A DNA stretch of 64,000 nt from Haliclystus octoradiatus (lineage: Eukaryota; Cnidaria; Staurozoa; Stauromedusae; Haliclystidae). Position numbers and translations under genes: made by a program. Position 1 is the stretch's first letter. Every line of letters begins with the position of its first letter. The notes beneath the pieces were generated by a model. The model was given only the letters and a program-made list of their open reading frames with translations, had not been told where the DNA came from and searched no databases. The stretch is taken from NCBI GenBank assembly GCA_916610825.1, contig OU744450.1, positions 806,001 through 870,000 of the forward strand. The letters are read 5' to 3'. Below are positions 39,246 to 50,627 of this stretch, in pieces.

Positions 39246-40666
39246 AAATTGAATTTGCATAGGTAATAATTAAGGTAATAATAATTCTTGTTTTTGTTCA
39301 TTGCAGCCGTCTAGCATTGGGTCATGTTGATAAATTTGGTACATTTCATTCTGAATCTGAACCGGAACCTCATCCTAAATCAAACCCACCGCGTGGTGCA
39401 AAAGGTGAGTTGATATTTAAATCAAACAAACAATAATTTCAATCTAAAAATACCTGAGAAAATTCAAATATGATCTTGAATGCTCAATGTTTGTTGAATG
39501 GTATCTAATTGCAGGCTATGTTATTTTTCTCAGGTTCAAAATTTCGTTCTGCGTTGAAACGGTTTATAGCCAATGAACCAGAGGAATATGTAAGTAAAAT
39601 ACTGCAACAATAATATCTACCATAGCCTATACTATAGTGGCCCCTGTTTTCAGTAGCTATACAATCGTTAAATTACAAGGATATAACTTCAAATCCTAGA
39701 TACAGACGTTTATAGGATATCGTCATCAATCCCTTTATTTTCGTTGGTTCATGCTACTATGCACCATTGTGACAACAACTGTTGATGAACAATGGGCAGA
39801 GCGCTTTAATCTGTTGCAACGGAAGCCCAAACTCAGCTGGAGGCTATGATTATATTCACTCTAATCACACATTGTTATAATATTAACCCAGTAGCCACTG
39901 TCAGATTATTTTGCCTGTGACACAGCAATGAAGTGAGGCATTTACAAAAGTGTTTGTTGCCCATCTAGATCACCATAGAATATGTTAGGAGGATGTCCGC
40001 ATGTTCTTGCATGGGACGTGTAATTTGTGAACATTATTTTACACGTTTCAATACCTTAATTATGTAATTATGTTTGTTTGGCCATCTAGGTCGCCATAGG
40101 GTGTGTTAGGAGACTAGGTGTCAGGAGGATTAGCTCAGATGGCAGAGAGACCGAACTTCAGATCGGATCATATCTGATCGACTGTGGTTCAAATCCCGCT
40201 AAGGTCAAATGAGTACCATCTGAAGATGGCAGATGGAATGGTCCAGAGGGAATTGCATTGTGAGTAGCTGCGGCGCATCGTTGCGCATTGACAATCGAGA
40301 CATATCTGCCGTGAAATCTGTTGAAATTGATCTGCAGTGTCGCGGCTGAGATCAACAAAGAGCGTTTAAAATCATTGCCCTCAGCGAAAAAAGCCAGTCA
40401 TCTAGAAATAGAGCAGTGGTACGGATGCCTTCGGTAAGGCGACACCGTCTACATTACTTTATTTAGGAGACTAGCAGTTCCCATATTCTTATTTGGGACC
40501 CTCTAGTTTTTAACATTATTTTTCACCTTGAATAAATTTATTTCATTAATATTGCTAACCTGTTATTTTGTTTTGTATTGTTTCAATTCAGGATGAAGAA
40601 CAATTAGCAATGGAAACAGCTCAGAAAATAATTGAAGATATTAGAAAAATAAACAATTTATCATAA
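30023..40666 (+). CDS. AKAP10: A-kinase anchoring protein 10 (D-AKAP2), twelve exons
   Basis: Exons: 30023-30176, 30911-30972, 34137-34623, 34913-35011, 35125-35206, 35681-35804, 36937-37079, 37759-37903, 38732-38940, 39307-39404, 39534-39589, 40592-40666. All have GT-AG borders and consistent phases; 1,734 bp, 577 aa. The N-terminus carries VSFFRREK, like the mammalian SFFRRK start. The first RGS domain (about 82-320) is split by a polar insert (about 145-235). The second RGS domain (about 322-450) contains ALFYFTEFM, ILEFWLTVENF and NICRDDGPQPNCF. GHVDKFGTFHSESEPEP (about 508-524) matches the conserved linker. The last exon is an amphipathic helix (EEQLAMETAQKIIEDIRKI) equivalent to the PKA regulatory-subunit binding helix. 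It ends NNLS, so the PDZ-binding tail of the mammalian protein is absent. Its role is to anchor PKA and bind small GTPases via the RGS domains (family knowledge). Confidence 0.93.
31107..32931. repeat. 114-bp minisatellite array, ~15 units plus partial ends, in AKAP10 intron 2
   Basis: Units begin (at an ATG word) at 31176, 31290, 31404, 31518, then 31637 with seven more at 114-bp spacing, then 32554, 32668, 32782 and a partial one at 32896. Most units differ by only a few substitutions. A 5-bp insertion (GGCTA-type) in the preceding junction makes some units 119 bp, dividing the array into blocks of 4, 8 and 3. Because 114 is divisible by three, long open frames run along both strands; they are repeat artefacts in an intron, not genes. 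The left end is a partial unit from about 31107, and the right end breaks in CTGCTGATT at about 32931. Confidence 0.97.
32932..34136. other. Rest of AKAP10 intron 2, nothing recognised
   Basis: AT-rich intron sequence between the minisatellite and exon 3. It contains a short CAT/ATC run near 33882-33899 and no coding exon that I can support. Confidence 0.5.
35648..35665 (+). repeat. (GAT)6 microsatellite next to AKAP10 exon 6
   Basis: Six GAT units ending 15 bp before the exon 6 acceptor AG (35679-35680), so the tract occupies the branch-point region of the intron. Confidence 0.9.
36448..36802 (-). mobile_element. tRNA-derived SINE, copy 1 (AKAP10 intron 6)
   Basis: The - strand carries a tRNA-like head with A box TAGCTCAGATGG (36781-36792) and B box GGTTCAAATCC (36727-36737). 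It is followed by the same ~270-bp body as copy 2 at 40118-40462. An 8-bp direct repeat TGTATAGT flanks it (36440-36447 and 36803-36810), consistent with a target-site duplication. Joining the flanks restores a TATAAAGACC..TATAGTGGTCA motif, so the SINE inserted into an older dispersed element. Confidence 0.85.
39214..39243. repeat. (ATT)10 microsatellite
   Basis: Ten uninterrupted ATT units in AKAP10 intron 9, about 60 bp before exon 10. Confidence 0.95.
39950..40105 (+). repeat. Tandemly duplicated intron segment split by SINE copy 2
   Basis: A segment near 39953-40050 (GTTTGTTGCCCATCTAGATC.. onward) recurs diverged at about 40071-40117 and continues after the SINE at 40475-40530. Shared words include CCATCTAG-TC-CCATAG, TGTTAGGAG and AACATTATTTT-CAC. 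The SINE therefore landed in the second copy after the duplication. Confidence 0.6.
40118..40462 (+). mobile_element. tRNA-derived SINE, copy 2, with 12-bp target-site duplication (AKAP10 intron 11)
   Basis: The head resembles a tRNA gene: A box TAGCTCAGATGG at 40131-40142 and B box GGTTCAAATCC at 40186-40196. The non-tRNA body is shared with copy 1 and with the fragment at 8866-8966, and the 3' end reads GTCTACATTACTTTA. It is flanked by a perfect 12-bp repeat TTAGGAGACTAG (40106-40117 and 40463-40474). Ciona SINEs of this general kind are known; I cannot name the family. Confidence 0.9.
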
Positions 40667-41524
40667 AGAAAATAACTAATTATTGTAAATTCAAAATCAA
40701 TGATCAGAGGATGCTTTTCTTCCTGGAAATTTTCAATTCAATATATATATATATATAGTTATAAAATGTAGATAAATTATAAATTGATTTCTAATATTTG
40801 TTGTTAATAAGTTGAGTGATCAAATCATATTTTATTATCAAGATTGATTGTCTTATTATTCCAGATTAATTGTCAATTTAATTGACCAAATTTGGGTCCA
40901 AAATATTTTGAATTTGAAATTATATATAATTGAGTAGAATTGAGTATTTGTTTGAACTAGAATCTTTTCATGGATTAACCATGCTACTATCGTATAGTCA
41001 TCAAATAGCTGTCTACTTCTATCAAGCTTCTAGTTTACATCGCATCATACATTGTAAACGAGCGACATTCGACCTTTGACTAAGGCCACTTGCCTTCAGC
41101 GGTCAGTTATGCCCAAATTCTTGCTAGTGGTTATGTCATTGCTCGACAAAAGCACTTCATGGAAATTGCCATAATATTTCCAACTCTGAATCCTAGTTTG
41201 TTCCACTAGCAAGCACAACAATCATCTTGAAAGCTGAATGAATATTTAAGAAAACTGATACCGAAAATTTGGGTTTGTCTTTTCAATTAAAACTGTTTTG
41301 CAAATTTTTAACATCCATATCTATTTTTGCGTATTGACATATTTCAGATGGTGACATATATTTTTAAGACCCTGTTCCGTCAAAATCGTTACCTACTTTG
41401 AAATGCAATCTGGTGGAAAAACCATGCAAGTAGCAAATTTTGTAAATCCACATTGTAGAAGATAAGTGTATACTTTAATCATCACATGTCTATATATTAT
41501 TTGGTTACATTTTATATTTTTATC

Positions 41525-41530
41525 AATAAA
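41525..41530 (+). terminator. Candidate AKAP10 polyadenylation signal
   Basis: AATAAA about 860 bp after the TAA at 40664-40666. No earlier canonical signal was noted, so a long 3' UTR is likely. The interval 40667-41953 holds no other gene I can support. Confidence 0.4.
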
Positions 41531-41953
41531 GACACACACATATATATACATATATATTCGTAATTACAATACCATATTTACATATTTTACCTGCGTATTG
41601 TATTGACATAACTTTGTTTATATACATTATGCATTCCGTGAAATTTCCTTTAGAAGGAGATCATCATCGCTGTTTGATCTGCAATCAAAAATTAAGCAAG
41701 AGATTATCATAATGCCAAACCTCAGAACTGAAGGCCGGGATGAAATGAGGCTAACGCCAAACATGCAGAACGTTGCAAGAAAGAACAACTCACGTCATAC
41801 ACCTCTTTCCAGCCGGTAGTCCAGTGTGCAATGCAAAAGTATTTGATAATTTTAACTATTTTACATTAAATATTTGCACTCAATTACACAATCAGTGGAG
41901 ACTATTAAATTGTAGAATACCAGTGAAAATAAATAAATATGACGTGGTGATAA

Positions 41954-44900
41954 TTATTCTAACATTTGAAACAAGTCGTAGTTTTTAACAGCACATCTGT
42001 TTGGGAAAAACTTTCTACAATACAATTTACAAACCTTCTTAATTATAAATTCTCTCTTAGGACTGTTTTCTTCGTCTCTTATTTCCTCGTTGCCTTCAGA
42101 CCTATATAATTAAATCATATATTATAATTAAAGTTATACAAGTATAGTTGAGATCTGATACAACAGACAGCTGTAAGGGGTAGGTAAATTGAGCATTGCG
42201 TGCATGTGGTCTTTATATACATGGTTGATTTAATCGATAATATTGTTTAGGCATACCAAGAGTGACCACTACATATAGTTGGTTGCACTGTAGAGGTGAC
42301 CGTTATAACAGGTTTGACTATGACTATAATGAGGGTTAGATAAGAAGCAAACACTCTCAATTATAGATTAAAGTTATTATTAGTAATATAAATATTCTTA
42401 GCATAAATCGCAGGTACGTTGTTTTTCGAAGGACAACACATGAATGAATATTGATTTGGAATGACAACTGTAATAGAGCGATATATGGCTGCAAAACATA
42501 TGGGTGACAGTTAAAATGATGTTGGCTCTAGAGCGTACCTAGCTCGATGTTTTCTTTTCTTTTGTGATTTTTCCTCGCGAAAATGACTAGCCAATGGATT
42601 ATACTTTATTTTTAACTGAATCAACTACAAATATAAAATGGGATTTAAATTGTTGAGGGTTTTAACTGATTCATCTACAAATAAAAAAAGGAATTTAAAT
42701 TGTTGAGATTCAAATATTTATATACAAGGTTATTATTAGACTTTTACTCAAAAATTACTTTCAATATTACAGTCACTAAAATTGAACACTTCTCTCTTAT
42801 CGTACTTCTACATTTAAAAATCATTCCAACTCGAAAGGTGAATAGTGATTATCTGATGACTCTTTCCCGTACCTCGTCAAAGCCATGGAGAGGCCGGCTT
42901 GTGTAATGCAAGGTATATAGAAGAACAAGTGTAATGTATAATATAATAATTGATTGTATATAGATGACTCTATAGTTCTCATTACGTCGGGTTTTACAGA
43001 TAAATACTATAATTTTACTGTATTACCATTTCTTTGGAATGCCCTCTAAAGATCCCTTTGTGAAACTCCCGAATTATTAAAATCCCAGATGTATCTCCTG
43101 TTTGTTTCTACCTCTGGGTTTTGATAAGTTGTCACAGCGACAAATTTTGTTTCTGGAAATGTGAATGTTTTGAAAGTAACTCCTTCAATTGGAAATTCAG
43201 CCTTCGATTTGACAATATGAAGCCTTGGTTGATATCTGTACATCGCAGATAGAGTAATCTAAATAACGATAGAAAGGTAAATGAAGTTCGTATTAAGATT
43301 GTTAGGGATTATGTTTCTTTCGCTCTGCCAAAAGATTCATCGCAGACCTAATTACCTCGACAAAAATCAATTCCTGAAAACAATCACAATAACAATAGCG
43401 AATAAGGCAAAATAAATAAAAACAATAAGAATTACGTACAATGATAAATGCGAAAATTGTCAGCGTAATGCAATAACCAGAAATCTAGGAGCAGTTTGAA
43501 TAGGAGTACAGATTGGATCAAAAGATAGATATAATAGGCCTAGATAGATTATTGTCAACAATGATATGATACACAATTGCCACGGGCAAATGTAATTGGA
43601 AGTACAACTTCCACTGGAAAGCCCGGGGGTAGCTTCAAATGGTTGGCCCATGATACGGGGACGTGCCAATTATTGAGGGTACTTTTTCATGGTCTTTGAA
43701 AATTTTTAAGGTATCTATTTCAGAATTTTCAAAATATTCGGGGTATTGTTTTCAATGAGCAAAAAATGTTGATGAAAACCCACGAAAATGTAAGCAACTT
43801 TCAAATATGCGTCGATAAAAAAGTATTTGGGGTATACATTTTGGTCTGAATAAAGTATTTGAGGTATCAATTTAGGAAAAACAAAATTTTGGGGGGCAAA
43901 TTTCTGAATTCATATTGGCAGCCCCCCCGTCCCTAAAATTTCTTTGAGTTCCCACCCCCCCCTCCCCCCAGACTGGAAATGGTAGCAGTCAGTCTACAAT
44001 TTATGAGGCTTCGAAGTTGATTAAGTTAATAGATACACTGTTTGGAATTACCGTTTCATTCTTTTTGGTGCTTTCATCGTAATAGTTGCTCAATCTCAAA
44101 TGATGAAAATTTAGTGTGTTTAAATGCATCCAAAACTTGCCAATATTTGGTGAATTAGGATGCTCAAATAACTTGGAACGGTTATTTGGTGTTAATCTAT
44201 AGTCAACCTTGTGACTCTTCCATTGGCAATATTTATAGCTATGGCGTTTCTCATCAAGTCGAACCATTTCAATATAAACATTATATGTTTCTTTCGGTTC
44301 AAGTGAATACACGTTATACTCCAATCGAGGAAACAATCTCCTAAATAAAAAAGAATTGTTATTTGTAATGTGTAGAAAACGCGGACTTCACGGAGCGGTC
44401 AATACAATTTAGAATTGACCGCTGTTCGAGCAATTCGATTTTCGAATTGACCTGTTGATTGGTCAATTGACCGTCTACATTACTTTTTCTTTGTTGATTG
44501 GTCATGACTAAATTATGATGATGATGATGATGATCGGCTATAGAGTTATCAAGAGCATGATGTCGAGACACGATCAAAAGTATTTTAAGAATATTTCTGT
44601 ACAAATTTTGTACATTCGATTCGAAACTTATCGAAAGTGATCAATCCAAAACAAATGTTTGACTAATAAATAGAAGCAATTAATTAAAGGGATTAATTAA
44701 ACTCACCTTCCATTTTTAACGATGATCATTTCGTTCGCACATTCATCAAACTCTTGCCATAAGTCTTGATTTACCAAATCCACTTGTGCAGACATTACAG
44801 GCAAATTTGATTCGGTTTCTTCCATATTAAATTCAGTTTCTCGATGCTGATGATAATCCTCATAAGTAACATTCGAAGCAGGATGATGATGTTGATAATT

Positions 44901-45098
44901 TGAAGCATATTTTGGTAATATTGATGGATGTCGTGGTATGACAGTATTATTTACAAATTCAATCGAAGGTAATGAACTGGAATTATTCCTGTTACGATTG
45001 AGGTAAATATTATTTCGATTAAATTCAACATTTAAATCAATGCATCTCCCGTTCATCAAATGTGCATCGTCATTGGTAACGCAGTAACATCCTTCCAT
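41954..45098 (-). CDS. Tbx6-related T-box gene, copy A (most diverged)
   Basis: Exons on the - strand: 45098-44707, 44340-44052, 43258-43112, 42624-42539, then 42101 onward. The T-box opens DLWQEFDECANEMIIVKNGR and continues RRLFPRLEYNV, then [64 protein letters not shown] and LIQLKIKYNPLASHFREE. Exon count, phases and sequence match copies B-D but with many substitutions; a basic KSQKKRKHR follows the T-box. The 3' end is ambiguous. Reading through the donor AAG|GTTTGT gives a stop at 41954-41956 (353 aa). Splicing there to an acceptor at about 41679 gives a four-residue last exon (IKQR) ending at 41664. Likely a nuclear regulator of early muscle/mesoderm, as for ascidian Tbx6-related genes (family knowledge). 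Confidence 0.82.
43618..43890 (+). repeat. Dispersed repeat, copy 1 (intron 2 of Tbx6-related A)
   Basis: It shares a diverged but colinear ~250-bp stretch with 50091-50330. Matching words include CTTCAAATGGTTGG, GGGGACGTGCCAATTAT, TTTTCATGGTCTT, GTATCTATTTCA and TTTCAAATATGCGT. Its ends are not defined. The C-rich stretch 43921-43970 lies just downstream. Confidence 0.7.
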
Positions 45099-47118
45099 GA
45101 TTATTAAACCAGTCCTTCGATGATAGCCTAAAACCAGTTGAATAATATTATTTATTCAACAACGGCATATTCGAATGAGGAAAGATAATATCATTAACAC
45201 CTCTCTATTGTATTGACATCCTACTTCTCGTGAGATACACAATGGTGCCTTTGTAATTCGGTGTGTTTGTAAGACGGCAATGGTGAATGCATGGACGGTC
45301 ATATTAAATGAAGCGTTGAGCTTTATAACAATGAAACCAACAAGTTAAATTCCATTAGCTTCGGATGCGCTATAGTTGTGCGCAAGTGCTCAAATGAAGA
45401 TTAAAACGATAAACTAGGAAAAATGGATCTACGAAATCAAATTGCAATCTCTGGAGTCCCTTTGTCAATTTCATATTTTTAATTGTTAATACCAGTCCCA
45501 AAGATTAAAAGGAAATAATTCTATTAAATTTACTTTGTTATCCTATCTCAGAACAATGAGATTTCTTATTGGGACTCCGAAGAGGCTGAACTGAAACCGA
45601 CTGAAACACCAAACAGAGATTTTCATACGTCACGCCCCTATATACGAGATGCTGGGGCTGCGTTCGAAACCCCCTTCACATTTGTAATGGTCGGCAACGG
45701 ATGAGCAAAAGTAAGCAAATTACAGAAACTTAAAATTTCAGCTTTTTATTTTATTTTGATTCTTAACGTTTCGGGTATCTTCTATACTAAATTATCCATT
45801 TTCAAGGGTAAGAAAATTTTAAATGTTCCACAAATATATACTGAAGTTATTGTAACTGACATATTCTTTGAAATTAGATTAAAAAGAGAATTTTAACCTT
45901 TGGAATTTGGATTTGATTTCAAGTCTCTTATGAAAAGCATATGTAAAGTACAATGTGTACATATGTTCAAATGAAGACTTAAATCTGAAGACTCATCAAA
46001 AATTCTTAGATACAACATATGAATATAATTAAGTCATTACATTTTCTGTAAGTAATTCCCAATCATAGTTGTTTTACAGAAATATAAATTTATTCATTCA
46101 CATTTTATATACGAGGCATGCAGTTTCATTAGCATTCACACTGACGTACTTGAAATCGATTGGTTACTTCATCGATATGGTTTGATTGCCAGCATTTCTC
46201 TTTGCCTGCCAATTGCAGAAGATGCCGGACAGTGTGTTTAATCCTCTCGCCATCTCTGTGATCGTTACTGAATGAATATATATTGGATTATTGGAAGTTC
46301 AATTGTAACTGATTGATTTTTAAGTATATTTATCATAATTATTCGGGAGTTGATTAAGACTTGACTTGCCCAGTCTTAATGTTTCTCTCGTGGTTATTGT
46401 GATTTATTTTTGATATCCATATTTGTAAATCATTTGTATATGAGGTGGGAGGATCGGATCAACATGAGGATCTTTAGAAGAACAGAAAACACCTATACAT
46501 ATGGTCCGATATATATATATATATAACGAAGGCCGCCTTTAATATCCCGTTATAGATTTCGATTGCCTACATTTCCAACAATTAAAGTATCCTCCAAAAT
46601 TTGGCTGATCGAAGAGGCTCTTTGAGTCAGTCAGACATGATTGGAGGCATCTGATAAAGGAAGGTCACGAAACGCTTATAAAAGGTTTGGGGCAATATTA
46701 AATATCACCATCGGAATTCAGAAGTATGAGTTTTGTTGATACATTTAAAAAATAAATGGTTCAAAAACTACGTTACTGAATTGAACAGTTTTTGAATGAT
46801 GTATTATGAAAAATAGTTAACAACAGCTATACATATTTGCATCCCACAAGGTTCTTAGTTGTATAATATCTTTTCAATTAATTTTTATCAGCTTCTAAAA
46901 TAAAAAGGTGTATATTTAATATTGTGTTTATATTTGATATCTTCATCAACGAGTTACAACATCTATGTAATAATAGCATTACTGTATTAAATAGTACTCT
47001 GCTTCGACATTAATGGTCTATATATTTCAACCATATTGTTATCAGTGCATAAAATATGTATATAGTATGTACATCAATTAATTTCATTTGATATATGTCT
47101 AGCAATATAAAATATTTT

Positions 47119-49555
47119 CTAATAATATGAATGTTCGTTGAAGTTGTTTACTTTAGACAAATAAGATGGCTGAGGTAGAAACGTATTTGCAATAGCAGGC
47201 CACTCCCATGGTGCATCAGGTATCAATTGGCTACCATAGTGATTGAAATTGTATGATGCGTCATCAATGTATTTGCTCGGTAGTTCTAGTTTATTTGAAT
47301 AATTTTCATCAAAATCAGTGATGTTGTATGCATATCTTGTATTTTGACCAAATTGATTATCTAATTCTGGAATGTAATTACACAAAATGATATGTTAATT
47401 AATTGTAATACGAACAAGTGGAATATCAATAGCAGAATTCTGATCTCTATATTATTAGTAAACATTAATAATAATACTAATACAAATTAATTATATTGAG
47501 TGTATTATACTGCTGAACGATATAGGAAAACAGAGAAAGCATGACATAGATAGAAAACAAAGCAAGACCAAGAAAGTCTTTTTCGTAGTTCGTATAGTTT
47601 CATATCGTAATGATTTGGGGCCATGGTAATGTTTAAATAATAAACGTTCAATTTATATGTTGCCGAATGTATTACAATTTAATATTATAATTATTATAAT
47701 ATAACTATTGTGTATGTCAATTGCAAGAACTCATGACGATTAATTTCCAATGCCATCAATCAAAGTAAATTCTAGTTTGCGGAGTGGAAAATAGGAAGAC
47801 GTGATGCAATCTAACAAAATTATTTACACAAACCTTTTAAAGTTAAATGATCTGTTTCAATGTCTTTCTCTGTCTTTACTTTCTTAAATTCCTTCTCGGT
47901 GTCATTTTTATGTATCGAACTAAATTTAAATAAAGAGCATGCATGAATTTACTATCAAAAAGTATTAATTTCTTTTTTCATATTCAAGCTGATAATTTAA
48001 TATAACAATGTTGCACACTGTGTGTGGACAGGCCCGTTATCACCCACTGTCTTAAACAATTCAAATGGTTCTGTTAAGAGCTGTAAGCAAGCCAATCTCA
48101 TTGATCTAGTAATGTATGCATAATATATGTTACAGCAAAATACTGAAATACATACCTTTCTGGAGTTATCCTTTTTCTCTTTTTAGATTTCTTGTTTATG
48201 TTATCCTCGCGGAAACGGCTAGCGCATGGATTGTGTTTGACTTTTAGCTGAATCACCTGAAAATGAATATATATTATTATTATCCGAGCTTCACGATACA
48301 TTCTTACTCACTTTACTTATTTAATAGAGCTCTAGTATATTTACGATAAAAGCACTATATATACGATATACTTAAGCAAGTGAAGTGTAGACAGCTTCAC
48401 CTTACTATTTATCAATTATTAATCAAATATAAAGTAAAAAAAAAACTGTAAAAGCAGAAAAACTTATAGTACTGTATATACCTGTGAGTTTTGGTATGAT
48501 GTTACAGCGATGAATTTTGTTTCTGGAAAGGTGAATGTTTTGAAAGTAACTCCTTCAATTGGAAACTCGGCCTTTGATTTGACGATATGAAGCCTTGGTT
48601 GATACTTGTGCATTGCAGATAGCGTGATCTAAGAAAGGAATGAAAATTTCAAAATATACCTTTGTAAATCAACCAAACTATAAGTGACCGCTTTATACAG
48701 ATGCAGGTGGAATTTCAATTGAAACTACTTACATTTTGCTTGACACTTTCATCGTAATAGTTGCTCAATCTCATACTTTCAAAATCAACAGCATTTTCCA
48801 TCCAAAATGCACCGGTATTTGGCGAATCAGGGTGTTCAATTAACTTTGCGTTTAAATTCAATTTATTACTGGCTAAATTACTCCATTCTTCATTTCTGAA
48901 CCGATAACGCTTCTCATCAATTTGTGTCATTTCTATCAAAACGTTGTATTTTTCTTTTGGGTCAAGAGCAGAAATAGTGTACTCTAATTGAGGGAAACTT
49001 TTTCTGAAAATTAAAAGAAAAGTATAACTATCTACATCGTTATGTTAGAACTAAATTGCTTAACATCAAATATAGAACGCCCTTTGCGAGATCTAATAAA
49101 TATCCCGTAACTTATTTAACTTTGCATTTTTAATTTGAGATTCGTATTATTTATTCCACTTACCGTCCCTTTTTAACGATGATCATTTCATTAACGCATT
49201 TATCAAACTGTTCCCATAAACTTTGACTTTCTAAATTCACTTCTGCAGACATCGGCTTATAGCATTCAGTTTCACTGATTCCCATATTCATTTCATCGTA
49301 CATAAATGATTCTTTTTCTGTGGTATTAGAAGCAGTAGACGGGTATGTTGAGGTATCTGTAGGCAGTGGTTGATGATAAAGTCTTGGTGCGGTATAAGAG
49401 CCACATGCATCTGAAGGCATTGGAAGATGATACAGTCGTTGACATTGAGAATAAATACGGCCGTGATAATCTGCACTTAGATCGATGCTATAGCCACTTC
49501 CTTCTTCCAAGAAAACATCGTCGTTTGAATCGTAACTGCAGCGTAAATTATTCAT
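47119..49555 (-). CDS. Tbx6-related T-box gene, copy B
   Basis: Exons on the - strand: 49555-49164, 49003-48733, 48628-48482, 48256-48156, 47919-47834, 47366-47119. GT-AG borders, consistent phases, 414 aa. The T-box spans about residues 112-286: [87 protein letters not shown] and [16 protein letters not shown] basic KKSKKRKR (about 292-299) is a likely nuclear signal. NPCASRFRE replaces the usual NPFAKGFRE seen in Tbx1/10. Exon 1 resembles copy D, exons 2-3 are distinct or closer to copy A, and exons 4-6 are almost identical to copy C: a mosaic. It lies head to head with C inside the palindrome. Confidence 0.9.
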
Positions 49556-49628
49556 GTTGATTATAAGATTGAAATGTTGATCTATCCACTGAAGAAATGT
49601 TTGATATAATTCATTAAAGGTCTTGCTC

Positions 49629-49636
49629 TATTTATA
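49629..49636 (-). promoter_or_regulatory. TATA box of Tbx6-related B
   Basis: TATAAATA on the - strand, 74 bp upstream of the ATG at 49555. It is identically placed in copies C and D. Confidence 0.7.
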
Positions 49637-49685
49637 TAAACATTCTGCGAAGGATTCTATATTATGTTCTCATCAACGCCTAGAT

Positions 49686-49793
49686 ATTGTTACTATTGTA
49701 TTTGCATGGAATGGAGACAGGCACCTTACGCCTATTGTTTTTCCATGTATTGTTATCATATGTATGACTAGCACTGCAAAGTCATCTATTGTT
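49686..49793 (-). promoter_or_regulatory. Promoter-proximal AACAAT/octamer cluster of Tbx6-related B
   Basis: On the - strand there are four AACAAT words (read as ATTGTT at 49686-49691, 49734-49739, 49749-49754, 49788-49793) and a perfect octamer ATGCAAAT (49700-49707). AACAAT fits Sox-type HMG factors and the octamer fits POU factors; binding is inferred only. The cluster is shared with copies C and D. Confidence 0.55.
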
Positions 49794-50090
49794 ACCATTG
49801 TGGAATTAACACATATCTTTAGAAATATATATAGTAAAATGATGTAAAATAATGTAGACTCTCAGAATATGAGCACAAAAGTCTAGCAAGAAATTCGTAG
49901 TATATTACCTATAGAGTTTTTAAATAGTAAAGTCCATTTAGTATTCCTTTTAGTCTCAGCTTGTAACGTAGTACATGAAGCTGAATCACCATCGTTTAAA
50001 GTGAATTTGACCTTGTCACTCCATTCATGGCTTTACCGACCGTATCGCGTTGTAAGATACAACACTTCAGAACATAAGAATATATAAATC

Positions 50091-50330
50091 TCGGGGGTAA
50101 CTTCAAATGGTTGGTATATGGGGACGTGCCAATTATCGAAGGTACCTTTTCATGGTCTTCAAAAATTTTATAGTATCTATTTCAAAGTTTTAAAAAAATG
50201 TTGATATAAGAATAAGCTGTAATCAATTTTCAAATATGCGTATGATGAAAATATATCTGGGTGTATACGTTTTAGCCTAAGTAAAATATTTAAGATACAT
50301 TATCAATTTTGTAGATAAAAAAGGTATTAT
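50091..50330 (+). repeat. Dispersed repeat, copy 2 (inside left palindrome arm)
   Basis: A diverged copy of the 43618-43890 repeat in the same orientation. It has no counterpart in the right arm, so it was inserted into the left arm, or deleted from the right arm, after the inversion. Confidence 0.7.
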
Positions 50331-50479
50331 GCAGAAACAAAATTAATCGCTATAACAACGTATTAAAACTCATAGGTTGAAATTAAAGATCAACAATTTA
50401 GAGATAAGATACTTGTTTAGCATGATGTTTAGTTAGATCATTTCGAAAGGGGAAGCTATAATTACTGATGAAATTGTTT

Positions 50480-50627
50480 CTTAAAATTTCAATAGGTGTT
50501 CAAAGCGACCATCTATTTTCTTGTCACAGGTTGTGATATTTTTATTCATTTTTAGATTACGCTATCTACGATGCACATATATCTACCAAGGCTTCATATT
50601 GTCAATCAAATGCTGAATTTCCAATTA
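50480..50627 (+). pseudogene. Broken T-box exon 3 relic
   Basis: 50556-50627 aligns with the first half of exon 3 of copies C and D: it starts ATTACG-TATC after TTTTTAG and contains ATGCACA-ATATCTACCAA-GCTTCATAT. It has a one-base deletion within the GTCAAATCAAAT word and breaks off after CCAATTA. About 75 bp of preceding sequence matches the end of intron 2 in C and D (GTTCAA-G-GACCAT-TATTTTCT). No other exon of this copy was seen. It lies between genes B and C on the + strand. Confidence 0.75.

Noticed and set aside
40125-40205. A functional tRNA gene
   Set aside because: A and B boxes are present, but the sequence is the head of a ~345-bp SINE with target-site duplication and a second copy elsewhere; no convincing acceptor-stem pairing was seen.
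49366-49560. Antisense and alternate-frame ORFs over Tbx6-related exon 1 (also 52497-52691, 58277-58471)
   Set aside because: Shadows of exon 1, copied with the gene.
49623-49847. A ~74-codon frame repeated near the promoters of B, C and D (also 52210-52434 and 57987-58214)
   Set aside because: It is antisense to the shared Tbx6-related promoter block and includes the TATA box; it is repeated only because the promoter is duplicated.
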